A stretch of DNA of 64,000 bases from Luteipulveratus halotolerans (GCF_001247745.1 NZ_LAIR01000002.1:1860001-1924000); one strand, 5' to 3'. Counted from the first letter of the stretch, positions 39,799-54,745 are shown. The notes: a model not told the origin generated them from the letters alone. Numbers and translations are program-made.

Positions 39799-40625
39799 GA
39801 CTCGCCTCGCGCGATCTGCTCCAGCGCAGCATTGAGGTCCATTGCGGCCATCATGCCTGCCGTGCTGTGCCGGAGCCACAGGAGGTACTCCCGGTTGCCT
39901 GTACCACCGGCGACCGGACTCGGCGCGAGTCCGTGCGGGACCAGGCCTTGCCGCCGTGCCGCGTCGACGACTCCGGACACCGATCGCGCACGCAGCTGTG
40001 CCGACTGGACGACTCCGGTACGTGCCAGTGCATCTCGGCCCACCTCGAACTGTGGCTTGACCAGGACCATGAGATGCCCGTCGGTCGAGGTGAGGTCGGC
40101 GAGCCTTGCGATCACCAGCGGAAGCGAGATGAAGCTCAGATCAGCCACGACGACATCGGCAGGACCGCCCAGCGCATCGACATCGATGTCGCGCACATTG
40201 GTCCCCGGGAGGTCGGTGACGCGTGGATCGTGGGCGATCTCGTCGACGAGCTGGTCGTGGCCCACGTCCAGGGCGAGGACGGTCGACGCGTCCCGGGACA
40301 GCAGGACCTGCGTGAACCCACCGGTGGACGCGCCCACGTCGATGCACCGGGCACCCGGTATCGCCTCGGCCAGACCTGCGAACGTCTCGAGAGCACCGAG
40401 CAGCTTGTACGCCGCGCGCCCCACCCACGGGGCCGGAGCGACCTCGATGATGAGCTGCTGGTCGGCTGAGACCTTCTCCGATGCCTTGCGCAGCGGGTGA
40501 CCGTCGAGCGTCACCGCGCCGGCCTGGATCAGCTCCTGCGCCTGCGTCCGCGATCAGGCCAGCCCCCGCGAGACCAGGGCGACGTCCGCACGCTCACGCT
40601 TCGGGGCCGTTGCCCCGTCAGCCAT
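39795..40625 (-). pseudogene. tlyA: TlyA family rRNA methyltransferase gene interrupted by an in-frame TGA
   Basis: From ATG 40625 the frame reads an S4 RNA-binding domain up to ...DVALVSRGLA, meets TGA at codon 24 (40554-40556), and continues without any shift as SRTQAQELIQAGAVTLDGHP and a complete FtsJ-like methyltransferase domain (CIDVGASTGGFTQVLL, ADLSFISL, LVKPQFEVG) to the normal stop. Homologues have arginine at this place (GLARSR), so one C-to-T change of CGA explains the stop. TlyA normally 2'-O-methylates 16S C1409 and 23S C1920. Reinitiation at GTG 40514 would lose most of the S4 domain. A sequencing error is possible. Confidence 0.8.
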
Positions 40626-40634
40626 CGTCGGCCA

Positions 40635-41078
40635 TCAGTCGTGCAGGTCTGACAGGCGACCCTGCAGGGCCTTGTGAGCCGAGGTCAGCTCGTCGATCTG
40701 GTCCTGCATTCGGCCGCCGTCCGCCGCATCGAGCCGCTCGAGGGCTTCGTCGACGGCCGTGTCGCCGGTCGGACCGTGCTCCGGCCTGCCTGTGCGCACC
40801 GGCTGCGCCGACAGGTCGACCGTGGTCGGCTCCGTACGGTCGACGTCGGGTTCGGCGCGCACTTCCGTTCCCTCGACGTCGATGTCAGGGCGCCCACGAT
40901 CGTCCGGGTGCAGCGCGGCGCGGAGCTCTTCCCCGGTGGCCTGGGCACCGTGGTCGGACGCTTCGTCCGTACCCGTCTCGTCCTCGCCGTGAGGTACCTC
41001 AGTGGCGTCGGAGCCCGCATCGGTCAACGGGTCCTGCTGACCCGTCGGCCACGGTCGTCCGGAGTCCTGTTCGCTCAT
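40635..41078 (-). CDS. Hypothetical acidic protein with C-terminal coiled coil
   Basis: A 147-residue soluble protein from ATG 41078. Most of it is polar and acidic, rich in Asp, Glu, Thr and Gly, and looks disordered; the end MQDQIDELTSAHKALQGRL is a likely short coiled coil. I recognise no family. It starts one base after the preceding gene and ends 9 bases before tlyA, so it is translated with them. A short conserved partner protein occurs at the same place in many actinobacterial tlyA clusters. Confidence 0.65.
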   Translation of the reverse strand: MSEQDSGRPWPTGQQDPLTDAGSDATEVPHGEDETGTDEASDHGAQATGEELRAALHPDDRGRPDIDVEGTEVRAEPDVDRTEPTTVDLSAQPVRTGRPEHGPTGDTAVDEALERLDAADGGRMQDQIDELTSAHKALQGRLSDLHD

Positions 41079-41079
41079 G

Positions 41080-42033
41080 TCAGCGTGTCGTCCCGTCCTC
41101 GGGGGTGCCGGCCGCGGTCGGCGGCACGGCCTTGACCGGTTGCGCCGCCTTCTTCGCCGACGGGACCGTGCCGTTGGTCGCAGGATCCCGGATGGCATCC
41201 ACCGCCGGAACCTTCTTCGCGGGCGTCTGCGTGCCCTTCGTCGCCGCAGCGGACGCGGCGTCCTTTGCCGCGGCCTTGTCCACCGGGGCCGTCTTCTTCG
41301 CTGCGGGCGCCTTCCTCGGCGGGGTGGCCTTCTTCACCGGAGCTGCGCTTGCCGCCGGAGCCTTCGCGGGTGCCTTCGTGGCGGGAGCCTTCTTGGTGGG
41401 TGCTGCTGCCTTCGTGGCGGGGGCCTTCTTCGTGGTCGCAGCCGCGTCGCCGGGCGCTGGAGTCGTCGCCCTTACCGCGCTTGCAGCCTTCGTCGGTGAC
41501 TTCTTCGCCGGAGCCTTCTTCGATGGAGCCTTCTTCGCCGCAGCTTTCTTGACCGCCTTCTTGGCGGGTGGTGCTGGGCGCGCCGGGGCGGACACGTCTG
41601 CCCCGGACGAGCGGTCGGCGATCGCCTTGCGTGACGGACGGCGGCGCTCAGGCTCGGCCGTGCCGACGTCAGCACCCCCGACGACGTCTCGACGCAGACC
41701 AGCGATCTGCTCCTTCAGCCGGTCGATCTCGGCGCGGGCAGCGTCCAGCTCGTGGCTCGACACGAGTCCGACCTTCTGCAGGCGGCCGTCGATCTCGTGA
41801 CGCACCAACGACCGGATGTTCTCCTGGTTGGCCGCGGCAGCCGCGATGAGCTCGTCTGCAAGCGAGGTGACCTGACCGGCGAGCTGGCCGGCTCGCTCAC
41901 TCGTCTCACGCGCGCCTGGGATCTGCTGCGGCACAGCCAGCAGTGTGCTCGCGGCCTCCATCGCCTTGGCCCGCGTCAGCTCTCCGGCACCGGACAGCAG
42001 CTGCAGTGCTGATCGGACGTTGTCGAGACTCAT
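41080..42033 (-). CDS. Hypothetical protein with helical N-domain and Lys/Ala/Pro-rich histone H1-like tail
   Basis: A 317-residue protein from ATG 42033, preceded by AGGAGAT. Residues about 1-120 are predicted helical with a coiled coil (SHELDAARAEIDRLKEQIAGL). Residues about 155-317 are a low-complexity basic tail of KKA/KAPA repeats, like bacterial histone H1-like tails, HBHA or PhaF-type phasins. The N-part could bind a surface or granule and the tail nucleic acid or polysaccharide. No firm family assignment. The tail-coding DNA is repetitive but is not a CRISPR array. Confidence 0.75.
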   Translation of the reverse strand: MSLDNVRSALQLLSGAGELTRAKAMEAASTLLAVPQQIPGARETSERAGQLAGQVTSLADELIAAAAANQENIRSLVRHEIDGRLQKVGLVSSHELDAARAEIDRLKEQIAGLRRDVVGGADVGTAEPERRRPSRKAIADRSSGADVSAPARPAPPAKKAVKKAAAKKAPSKKAPAKKSPTKAASAVRATTPAPGDAAATTKKAPATKAAAPTKKAPATKAPAKAPAASAAPVKKATPPRKAPAAKKTAPVDKAAAKDAASAAATKGTQTPAKKVPAVDAIRDPATNGTVPSAKKAAQPVKAVPPTAAGTPEDGTTR

Positions 42034-42086
42034 GGGATCTCCTCTGTCGGCATCGGTGCGAGGACGCATCGCTGCGGCGCTGCGTG

Positions 42087-43136
42087 TCAGGCCACGCTAC
42101 TGCGCCAGAGCGTCACTGCGTCATCCCGCGCGATCTCACCATCATCGATGGCGCGCCAGAGCACCGTCAGCGCCGCGCGCAGCGTCACGACCGAGCTGGG
42201 GTGGCCCGAGAGCTCAAGTGACCAGCCGGCCCCGGCGCCTCGATCGGCCACCAACCGAACCGCGCTGCCCTCACACCGTGCTGCCAACGAGCCGTCCGAG
42301 GTCGACGCGGCGTAGGGGCTGTGCAGCTCACGCAGGTCGGCCACGACGTACTCCGGGCGCTGCTCGGGAGCGGCCCGGACGAGGTCGACCATGCCGTGGA
42401 CGCCGGTGAGGACGAGGAGGGCAGGCAGCCCGGCGGCATGCGCTCCGGCGATGTCAGTCTCGAGTCGGTCGCCGATTCCGAGCACCTTGGACGGCACCGT
42501 CCTGAGCACAGCGACCGCGCGCTCGTACATCGCAGGTCCTGGCTTACCGACCACCTGTGGGTCTCGATCCACCGCTGCACGCACGGCGTCCACGAGCGTG
42601 CCGTTGCCCGGCGCGCGACCCCGCTGAGTGGGCAAGGTGCGGTCGGTGTTGGTGGCCACCCACCGCGCTCCGTCCTGCACGGCGTACGCGGCGTCGGCGA
42701 GGTCCTGCGCCGTCACTGCCGCGCCGTACCCCTGCAGCACGGCGACCGGTCGCTCGACGTCACCACTTCCACTGGCTCGTACCGGGCGGAGCCCGACGGC
42801 ACGCAGAGCCTCAGTCACTCCGTCGCCGCCCACAGCCAGGACGCGGGCACCGCCGTCCAGGGAGTCGGCGAGCAGCTGGGCACCGGCGGTGGCACTCGTC
42901 ACGACGTCGCCGGCGTCGACCGACAGCCCCAGCTCCTGCAGGTGCTGAGCGACGTCCTGCGGCGTCCGGGAGGCGTTGTTGGTGGCGTACACGACCTGCA
43001 CGCCCTGCCCTTTCGCCTGCTCCAGGGCCGCAGTGGCATGCGGAATGGCTGTGGGACCGGCGTACACGACACCGTCAAGATCGCAGACCAGGCCCTCGAA
43101 ACGGCTCAGCAGAGTGGAGGCAGACACAGGTGCCAT
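42087..43136 (-). CDS. HAD-IIA family hydrolase (NagD/phosphoglycolate phosphatase-like)
   Basis: A 349-residue phosphatase of the HAD-IIA group. It has motif I CDLDGVVYAG, motif II YATNNASRTP, a large cap domain, motif III in VVGKPGPAMY and motif IV GIGDRLETDIAGAHAAG. A C-terminal extension of about 80 residues follows the HAD fold and resembles the extra domain of the homologue Rv1692 of M. tuberculosis (glycerol-3-phosphate phosphatase). Substrate is inferred from that synteny only. Confidence 0.88.
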   Translation of the reverse strand: MAPVSASTLLSRFEGLVCDLDGVVYAGPTAIPHATAALEQAKGQGVQVVYATNNASRTPQDVAQHLQELGLSVDAGDVVTSATAGAQLLADSLDGGARVLAVGGDGVTEALRAVGLRPVRASGSGDVERPVAVLQGYGAAVTAQDLADAAYAVQDGARWVATNTDRTLPTQRGRAPGNGTLVDAVRAAVDRDPQVVGKPGPAMYERAVAVLRTVPSKVLGIGDRLETDIAGAHAAGLPALLVLTGVHGMVDLVRAAPEQRPEYVVADLRELHSPYAASTSDGSLAARCEGSAVRLVADRGAGAGWSLELSGHPSSVVTLRAALTVLWRAIDDGEIARDDAVTLWRSSVA

Positions 43137-43169
43137 TGTCGCGGCGACCGGTACCGGTCGCTCACGGGG

Positions 43170-43547
43170 TCAGGAAGACACATCTGATGCACGCACACGA
43201 TCGATGCGTCCGGCCTCGACCTCGCACCGGCTGACCGCGCCGACGCCAGCACGCCAGAAGCGACGGCGAAGTGCCCCGGACACCTCGATCACTTCTCCGG
43301 TCGTCAGAGCGGCAGCCTTTCGACGGGTCCGCGCCGACCAGCACGCCACGTCGATCGTGTCGACGGTGGGCGAGCGACCGTCACCGGAGCGCCGGGGTGC
43401 CGGCGGTCGTGCCACCACCAGCCTGAACGTCACCAGCTCGTCCTGGCTCGGCAGAGTACGACGTGCGGGCTCGCCACTCACCCGTCCCACCAGGCGTACC
43501 TCGTTGACCGGCGGGACGTTGCCGGTGTCGTCACTCTTCTTGGCCAT
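43170..43547 (-). CDS. Single-stranded DNA-binding protein-like (short paralogue)
   Basis: A 125-residue OB-fold protein from ATG 43547, preceded by GAGAGG. NEVRLVGRVSGEPARRTLPSQDELVTFRLVVAR is the SSB N-terminal pattern and IDVACWSARTRRKAAALTTGEVIEVSGALRRRFW follows. It lacks the flexible linker and acidic ...DDDIPF-type tip through which a housekeeping SSB recruits partners, so it is probably a secondary SSB-like protein. The gene lies between the TPR and HAD genes. Confidence 0.85.
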   Translation of the reverse strand: MAKKSDDTGNVPPVNEVRLVGRVSGEPARRTLPSQDELVTFRLVVARPPAPRRSGDGRSPTVDTIDVACWSARTRRKAAALTTGEVIEVSGALRRRFWRAGVGAVSRCEVEAGRIDRVRASDVSS

Positions 43548-43614
43548 CAGATGCCTCTCGTCGGTTCGAGGCATCAGCGTCGGGGTTCAGCGTGCGACCT
43601 GGCGAGGTCGTCGA

Positions 43615-44970
43615 TCAGTCCTGTGGAGGGCGACTGTCAGACTCACGGGATGTGGACGTCGGCTCGTCCGCGGTCTCCTCGCCCTCGAGCAGATCTTCGA
43701 CCGTCAGGCCTTCAAGCGCTGCAAGCCGATCCGATGCGTCGGTCTCGCCGATGGTGTCCGCTCCGAGCGCCTTGCTGAACCAGTCGTGCGCACCGTCCTC
43801 GTCGCCCGTCGCCAGCAGCGCGTCCGCGTAGGCGTAGAAGAGACGGGCCGCCCACGGCTGCGTCGACGCCTTCGTGAGCGCGGGGATCCGCAGGCCCATC
43901 ACCGCGGCGTCAGCCTGACCGAGGTCGCGACGCACGCCTGAGACGACGATGGCGAGCTCGATGTTGTCCGCCTCAGCAAGACCCTTCGCCTCATCGGACG
44001 TAGCGAGCTCGAGCGCCCGCTCCGGCCGCCCGAGTCCACGCTCACAGTCGACCATGTACGGGAGGAGGTGGTCGGAACCCGACAGCCGGCGGGCCGTGCG
44101 GAACTCCCGCAGCGCCTCGGCGAACTCACCCATGCGGTAGAGGACCAGCCCGAGCGCTTCCCGCGCTGCAGGCACGCGCCCGGCACGACGCACCGCATGC
44201 TGGGCGTGGTCCAGGGCACGGTCCGGCTCGTCATCGAGGAGCATCGCCGCGGTCGCGAGATGCTGAGCGACGCCCTCAGCGTTCTCCTTGCTCAACGTCC
44301 GCAGCTGCTGCCACACCGCACGGTCGAGCTCTTTGCCAGTCACACCCTCAGGGATCTCCGGCTCGCGTCGACGCGTACCGGGCTCAGGCTGAGCACCGGC
44401 CCGCGACCGGTTCCAGGCGCGCGGGCCACGGATATCAGCATCGCGTCCCTGCCCTCCCCTGTACGCACGAGGCTCATCGCGGCGGCCGGCGCGACTGTCG
44501 TCCCGGCCCCGGTCACTCCGCCCGGCTCCCGCTCGGCCGCCGTCACCTCTGCCCCGGTCGTCACGGCGCACGCCACGGCCATCACCCCGACGGTCGTCGC
44601 CACGGAAGTCCGAACGCCCGCGGCCCTGGGAAGCGCCTCCCCCTCGTCCGTCACGCCCACGACGCTCACCGCCGCGATCTGGACGCTCCCCACGTCGACG
44701 ATCGTCACCGAAACCGCCACGAGACCGACCCCCACGGTCGCGATCGGCGTCGTCGCGTCGGCGATCCTGGCCGCGGCCGCCCGACATGCCGCCAGTACGA
44801 CGTTCGCTCCCGAACGAGCCGCCACGCCGATCATCGCGAGCTCCCGCTCCGTCATCGCGACGTGCACCACCGCCACCACGCTCAGGGCGAGACCACCGGT
44901 CCGACCGGGGACGCCGCTCCGGGCGGCCGGCGTCGCGGTTCTGCTCGTCTCGGGACTCGTCCTCAGCCAC
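43615..44970 (-). CDS. TPR protein with Arg/Gly/Asp-rich (RGG-like) N-terminal region
   Basis: A 451-residue protein; I chose GTG 44970 because the frame further upstream runs into the 5S rRNA region. Residues about 10-185 are a low-complexity region of RGG, RDD, GRG and RSR blocks with net positive charge. The C-terminal ~270 residues form tetratricopeptide-like helices (AREALGLVLYRMGEFAEALREF, LFYAYADALLATGDEDGAHDWF). It corresponds in position to Rv1691. The RGG region suggests RNA binding or condensate formation, which is inference. Confidence 0.82.
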   Translation of the reverse strand: MAEDESRDEQNRDAGRPERRPRSDRWSRPERGGGGARRDDGAGARDDRRGGSFGSERRTGGMSGGRGQDRRRDDADRDRGGRSRGGFGDDRRRGERPDRGGERRGRDGRGGGASQGRGRSDFRGDDRRGDGRGVRRDDRGRGDGGRAGAGRSDRGRDDSRAGRRDEPRAYRGGQGRDADIRGPRAWNRSRAGAQPEPGTRRREPEIPEGVTGKELDRAVWQQLRTLSKENAEGVAQHLATAAMLLDDEPDRALDHAQHAVRRAGRVPAAREALGLVLYRMGEFAEALREFRTARRLSGSDHLLPYMVDCERGLGRPERALELATSDEAKGLAEADNIELAIVVSGVRRDLGQADAAVMGLRIPALTKASTQPWAARLFYAYADALLATGDEDGAHDWFSKALGADTIGETDASDRLAALEGLTVEDLLEGEETADEPTSTSRESDSRPPQD

Positions 44971-45039
44971 GATCAGCTCTCTTCTCTCGGGCAGCCACCG
45001 CGGCAGGGCGGTGACACATCGGGATCGGCGGGTGCACTC

Positions 45040-45068
45040 ATCATGGATGTACGCGCGCCGACGCACAA
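45040..45068 (-). promoter_or_regulatory. Putative promoter of the TPR-tlyA-recN block
   Basis: On the minus strand TTGTGC (45063-45068) and CATGAT (45040-45045) are spaced by 17 bases. It lies about 70 bases before the TPR gene and just after the rRNA terminator. Confidence 0.35.
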
Positions 45069-45074
45069 CAACGC

Positions 45075-45101
45075 AAGAAAGGCCAGCACGATGTGCTGGC
45101 C
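45075..45101 (-). terminator. Intrinsic terminator of the rRNA operon
   Basis: A 9-bp stem GGCCAGCAC/GTGCTGGCC (45081-45089 with 45093-45101), loop of 3, followed on the transcribed strand by TTTCTT (45075-45080). It is 18 bases beyond the 5S 3' end. Confidence 0.85.
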
Positions 45102-45118
45102 TCCCTTGACTAATGTTT

Positions 45119-45237
45119 GTCCGGCGGTGTCCTACTCTCCCACACCGTTCCCAGTGCAGTACCATCGGCGCTGAAGGGCTTAGCTTCCGGGTTCGGAATG
45201 TGACCGGGCGTTTCCCACTTCGCTATAACCGCCGTAA
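45119..45237 (-). rRNA. rrf: 5S ribosomal RNA
   Basis: About 119 nucleotides with the conserved core: CCCGGTCACATTCCGAACCC, GAAGCTAAGCCCTTCAGCGCC, and complementary ends GGCGGT/ACACCGCC. It is the last gene of the 16S-23S-5S operon. End positions are good to a few bases. Confidence 0.95.
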
Positions 45238-45347
45238 CCCTGTGGAACTCTTCGGCTACGGGTTACGTTGCCTGTATTCACCTGTCAAACCATCAAGACC
45301 ATCTTCCCCTTGCCCACTGGTGGGTGGTGGGGTTGTGGTCTCTGGGT

Positions 45348-45389
45348 GGTGTGTTGTTCCAGAGTTGCATAGTGGACGCGTAGCTTCTT

Positions 45390-45394
<5 letters not shown>
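45348..45394 (-). other. 3' arm of the 23S rRNA processing stem
   Basis: This stretch is nearly identical, in inverted orientation, to 48500-48544 on the other side of the 23S gene (for example TTGCATAGTGGACGCG in one and its complement in the other). The two arms would form a ~45-bp stalk closing the 23S precursor, a typical RNase III substrate. Confidence 0.75.
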
Positions 45395-48499
<3,105 letters not shown>

Positions 48500-48544
48500 C
48501 CACAAAGATGCTCGCGTCCACTATGCAATTCTCAAACAACACAC
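48500..48544 (-). other. 5' arm of the 23S rRNA processing stem
   Basis: Complementary to 45348-45394. It also contains the boxA-like TGTTGTTTGAGAATTGCA on the transcribed strand, the usual antitermination/processing element in actinobacterial spacers. The rest of the 16S-23S spacer (48545-48834) shows no tRNA gene. Confidence 0.7.
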
Positions 48545-48830
48545 GGAAAACCCACCAACCAACACACAACCGCATGTAAGCCGGACAGGCCCGTCACCCA
48601 ACAGAAGCAACAACCACCACAAGCTCCGAAGAACCCGCAGCCGGCTGTCCCCTCAGGACCCAACAACGTGTCGACACCACACCCCACCAGACACCAACAC
48701 TTTCCTCACCCCTGGACAAACCAGGAAGCTGTACTTGCATCAGCACCCAATCAGACACGGCACTATGATTGATGATCCACCCATGAGCACACCCCCACCA
48801 CACACTCGGTGATGAAAGGGCTTAGCAGCT

Positions 48831-50357
<1,527 letters not shown>

Positions 50358-50456
50358 AAATCAAAACCTGGCCGAAATTGAAAGAGATTCAAATCAAACG
50401 ACTTGAACTTGATCAATATCAACCAAACAAACATTTGGCATCAATCATTCGACACG

Positions 50457-50480
50457 CTGTTGAGTTCTCAAGAAACAGCC
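50457..50480 (-). promoter_or_regulatory. boxA-like antitermination element in the rRNA leader
   Basis: On the transcribed strand the sequence TTTCTTGAGAACTCAACAG is the actinobacterial rRNA leader boxA-type motif. It lies about 100 bases before the 16S 5' end and supports NusB/NusE-dependent antitermination, a role known from other bacteria. Confidence 0.55.
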
Positions 50481-50617
50481 GCACACCTTTGCTTCGCGGC
50501 TCTCGCCGCTCCGCTCTGGGGCAACTTCTCTAACTTACCACCGCTTCGCTGTCTCACCAACTCGGTCTGTGTGAGCTCCGAGGTGTTGCTGAGCGTCTGC
50601 GTCAGCGGCGGGGATCC

Positions 50618-50647
50618 ACTCTACCTGGGCGATGGACTCGCGTCCAA
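50618..50647 (-). promoter_or_regulatory. rRNA operon promoter
   Basis: TTGGAC (50642-50647) and TAGAGT (50618-50623) are separated by 18 bases on the minus strand. Transcription would start near 50610, giving a ~250-base leader. The bases after the -10 box are G/C-rich, as in stringently controlled promoters. Other promoters may lie between here and tyrS. Confidence 0.55.
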
Positions 50648-50744
50648 CCCGTTCAGATGAAATGAGGTGGTCATCCGCTGGACCGGCCTCCCGGTCTCCC
50701 GGTTGTCCGTGCCTCCTCGCGGCGACAGAGGAAACATTAGACGA

Positions 50745-50780
50745 ACGTGGCGCAGACGCCAAATCGGGTCTGCGCCACGT
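50745..50780 (-). terminator. Terminator after tyrS
   Basis: A 13-bp perfect stem (50745-50757 with 50768-50780) with a 10-base loop, 12 bases past the tyrS stop. It separates the arg-tyrS operon from the rRNA operon, which reads in the same direction. Confidence 0.75.
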
Positions 50781-50792
50781 CCGCCGGCACCC

Positions 50793-52055
50793 TCAGGACC
50801 CGCGTCGCGCGGCCACGAGGTGCTTGCGACCGCGCTTGACGATCGCCACGCGGCCATGGATGAAGTCGGCGTCCGCGAGCGTCGCCTCGAGGTCGGTCAC
50901 CTTGACGTTGTTGACCGAGACGCCGCCGTCACCGATGAGTCGACGGGCGGCGCTGCGGCTCTCCGCCACCCCGGTCACCACGAGTGCCTCGACCAGAGTC
51001 GTCCCGGGGGCGACATCACTGCCCGGGAGCTCAGCGGTCGCGTCGAGCAGGGTCTGCTCGTCCAGGCCGGCGACGTCGCCCTTACCGAACAACGCCGCTG
51101 ACGCCTGCTCGACAGCGCGGGTGGCCACCTCGCCGTGCACCAGCGTGGTCACGGCGGTCGCGAGAGCCCGCTGGGCCGCACGCCTGAACGGCTCCTCCTC
51201 GACCTGCTTCTCCAGCTCGCCGACCTGGTCCGGGCCGAGGTCGGTCATGACCTTCAGCATCTTGACGACCTCGGAGTCCTCGATGTTGAGCCAGTACTGG
51301 TAGAACGCGTACGGGCTGGTCATGTCACGGTCGAGCCAGACTGCATTGCCCTCGGACTTGCCGTACTTGGTGCCGTTGGCGTCGGTGAGCAGCGGCGTCG
51401 TGAGCACGTGGACGTGTGCTCCCTCAGCGCTGCGGATCAGGTCGGCGCCGGCGAGGATGTTGCCCCACTGGTCGACAGCCCCGGTCTGCAGCGTGCAGCC
51501 GTACTCGCGGAACAGGTGCAGGTAGTCCAGGCCCTGCAGGATCTGGTAGCTGAACTCGGTGTAGCTGATGCCCTGCTCGCTGTTGAGGCGCGCCGCCACG
51601 GCGTCCTTCTTGATCATCCCGTTGACGCGGAAGTGCTTGCCGATGTCACGCAGGAAGTCCAGTGCGGTGATGCCCTCGGTCCAGTCCAAGTTGTTGACCA
51701 CGGTCGCCGGGTTGTCGCCCGTGAGGTCGAGGAAGGGTCGGACCTGCTGCTGGATCTTGTCGACCCACTCGGCGGTCTGCTCCTTGGTCTTCAGCACTCG
51801 CTCGGAGCTCGGGCGGGGATCACCGATGAGCCCGGTCGAGCCACCGACCAGACAGATCACCCGGTGACCTGCGCGCTGCAGGTGCCGCAGGAGGATCAGC
51901 TGGACCAGGTTGCCGAAGTGCAGCGACGGGGCTGTCGGGTCGAACCCGCAATACACCGTGATGGGCCCGTCGTCGAGCGCGGTACGCAGGGCGTCCAGGT
52001 CGGTGGTCTGCGCCACCAGGCCGCGCCACTGCAGCTCGTCGATGAGGTCGCTCAC
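50793..52055 (-). CDS. tyrS: Tyrosine--tRNA ligase
   Basis: Class I synthetase, 420 residues. The HIGH-type motif is PTAPSLHFGNL, the tyrosine-binding helix contains YTEFSYQILQGLDYLHL, the KMSKS-type loop is GTKYGKSEGN, and a C-terminal S4 domain (SAARRLIGDGGVSVNN) binds tRNA. The KYGKS variant is common in TyrRS. It is 63 bases after the glycosylase gene and probably the last gene of the argC-to-tyrS transcript. Confidence 0.97.
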   Translation of the reverse strand: MSDLIDELQWRGLVAQTTDLDALRTALDDGPITVYCGFDPTAPSLHFGNLVQLILLRHLQRAGHRVICLVGGSTGLIGDPRPSSERVLKTKEQTAEWVDKIQQQVRPFLDLTGDNPATVVNNLDWTEGITALDFLRDIGKHFRVNGMIKKDAVAARLNSEQGISYTEFSYQILQGLDYLHLFREYGCTLQTGAVDQWGNILAGADLIRSAEGAHVHVLTTPLLTDANGTKYGKSEGNAVWLDRDMTSPYAFYQYWLNIEDSEVVKMLKVMTDLGPDQVGELEKQVEEEPFRRAAQRALATAVTTLVHGEVATRAVEQASAALFGKGDVAGLDEQTLLDATAELPGSDVAPGTTLVEALVVTGVAESRSAARRLIGDGGVSVNNVKVTDLEATLADADFIHGRVAIVKRGRKHLVAARRGS

Positions 52056-52118
52056 GGTCGATCGTTCCTTTCGCCTGGCCCTCGCACGCCGCGGGGCTCG
52101 TGGTCCCAGCCTGCCGTA

Positions 52119-52745
52119 TCAGCCCGCCGGCCGACGACGCGGTTTCGCCGGGCGGTACGACGAGACGCTCGCCTCGCCGTCGACCCAGAACCGCCAGGGG
52201 TACGCCGCTCCGTCACCACCAGGCCCGCTGAGGCCGACCCGCGGACCGCGTCGTACATCTGCAGCCTTCGGCGACGTGCCATGGCGGAGCATCACCTCGG
52301 CGCCGGGATCGACGACGCGGACGCCGTCCTGCTCACGGGTCAGGTCGAGTGCCTGAGCCAGTCGCGCCGGCCCGCGCGCCAGGTCTCGGTCGGTGCTGCG
52401 CGGCCGGCGTGATCGGGCGACCTCCAGGCCGTCGACGACCTCGCCGGCGCGCATCAGCACCGCGCGGGCCGTGCCCTCCGGGCCGCACCCGACATTTGCA
52501 CAGTGGTGCATGCCGTACGTGAAATAGACGTAGAGCGTGCCCGGTGGTCCGAACATGCTCGCGTTGCGCGGCGTGCGTCCTCTGAACGCGTGCGAGCCCG
52601 GGTCGTTCGCACCGTCGTACGCCTCGACCTCGGTGAGCCGGATCGTCACTCCCGCGCAGGTGACGAGGCAGCCCAGCAGGTCGGGAGCGACATCGAGGAC
52701 CGGGCGGTCGAAGAACGCCGCCTGCAGCTGCTCGCCCCTGACCAC
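52119..52745 (-). CDS. 3-methyladenine DNA glycosylase (AAG/MPG family)
   Basis: A 208-residue monofunctional glycosylase that removes alkylated purines. The family landmarks are LLGCLVT, RLTEVEAYDGANDPGSHAFRG with the catalytic glutamate, and MFGPPGTLYVYFTYGMHHCANV. The C-terminal GPRVGLSG and AYPWRFWV are typical. It starts 6 bases after the argH stop, within the arg-tyrS operon, as in other actinobacteria. Confidence 0.92.
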   Translation of the reverse strand: MVRGEQLQAAFFDRPVLDVAPDLLGCLVTCAGVTIRLTEVEAYDGANDPGSHAFRGRTPRNASMFGPPGTLYVYFTYGMHHCANVGCGPEGTARAVLMRAGEVVDGLEVARSRRPRSTDRDLARGPARLAQALDLTREQDGVRVVDPGAEVMLRHGTSPKAADVRRGPRVGLSGPGGDGAAYPWRFWVDGEASVSSYRPAKPRRRPAG

Positions 52746-52751
52746 GAGCAG

Positions 52752-54741
<1,990 letters not shown>

Positions 54742-54745
<4 letters not shown>

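Noticed and set aside
40554..40556. TGA in tlyA read as selenocysteine or programmed readthrough
   Set aside because: The family has arginine, not cysteine, at this position, and no selenocysteine-type hairpin was evident after the codon; a point mutation or sequence error is simpler.
41200..41580. Tandem repeat-like DNA resembling a repeat array
   Set aside because: The repeats are codon-level KKAPA repeats of a coding tail, vary in length and have no spacers; not a CRISPR array.
44068..45174. Thr/Ala-rich open frame on the plus strand opposite the TPR gene
   Set aside because: It is the complement of the RGG-coding repeats and runs into the 5S rRNA gene, so it is not a gene.
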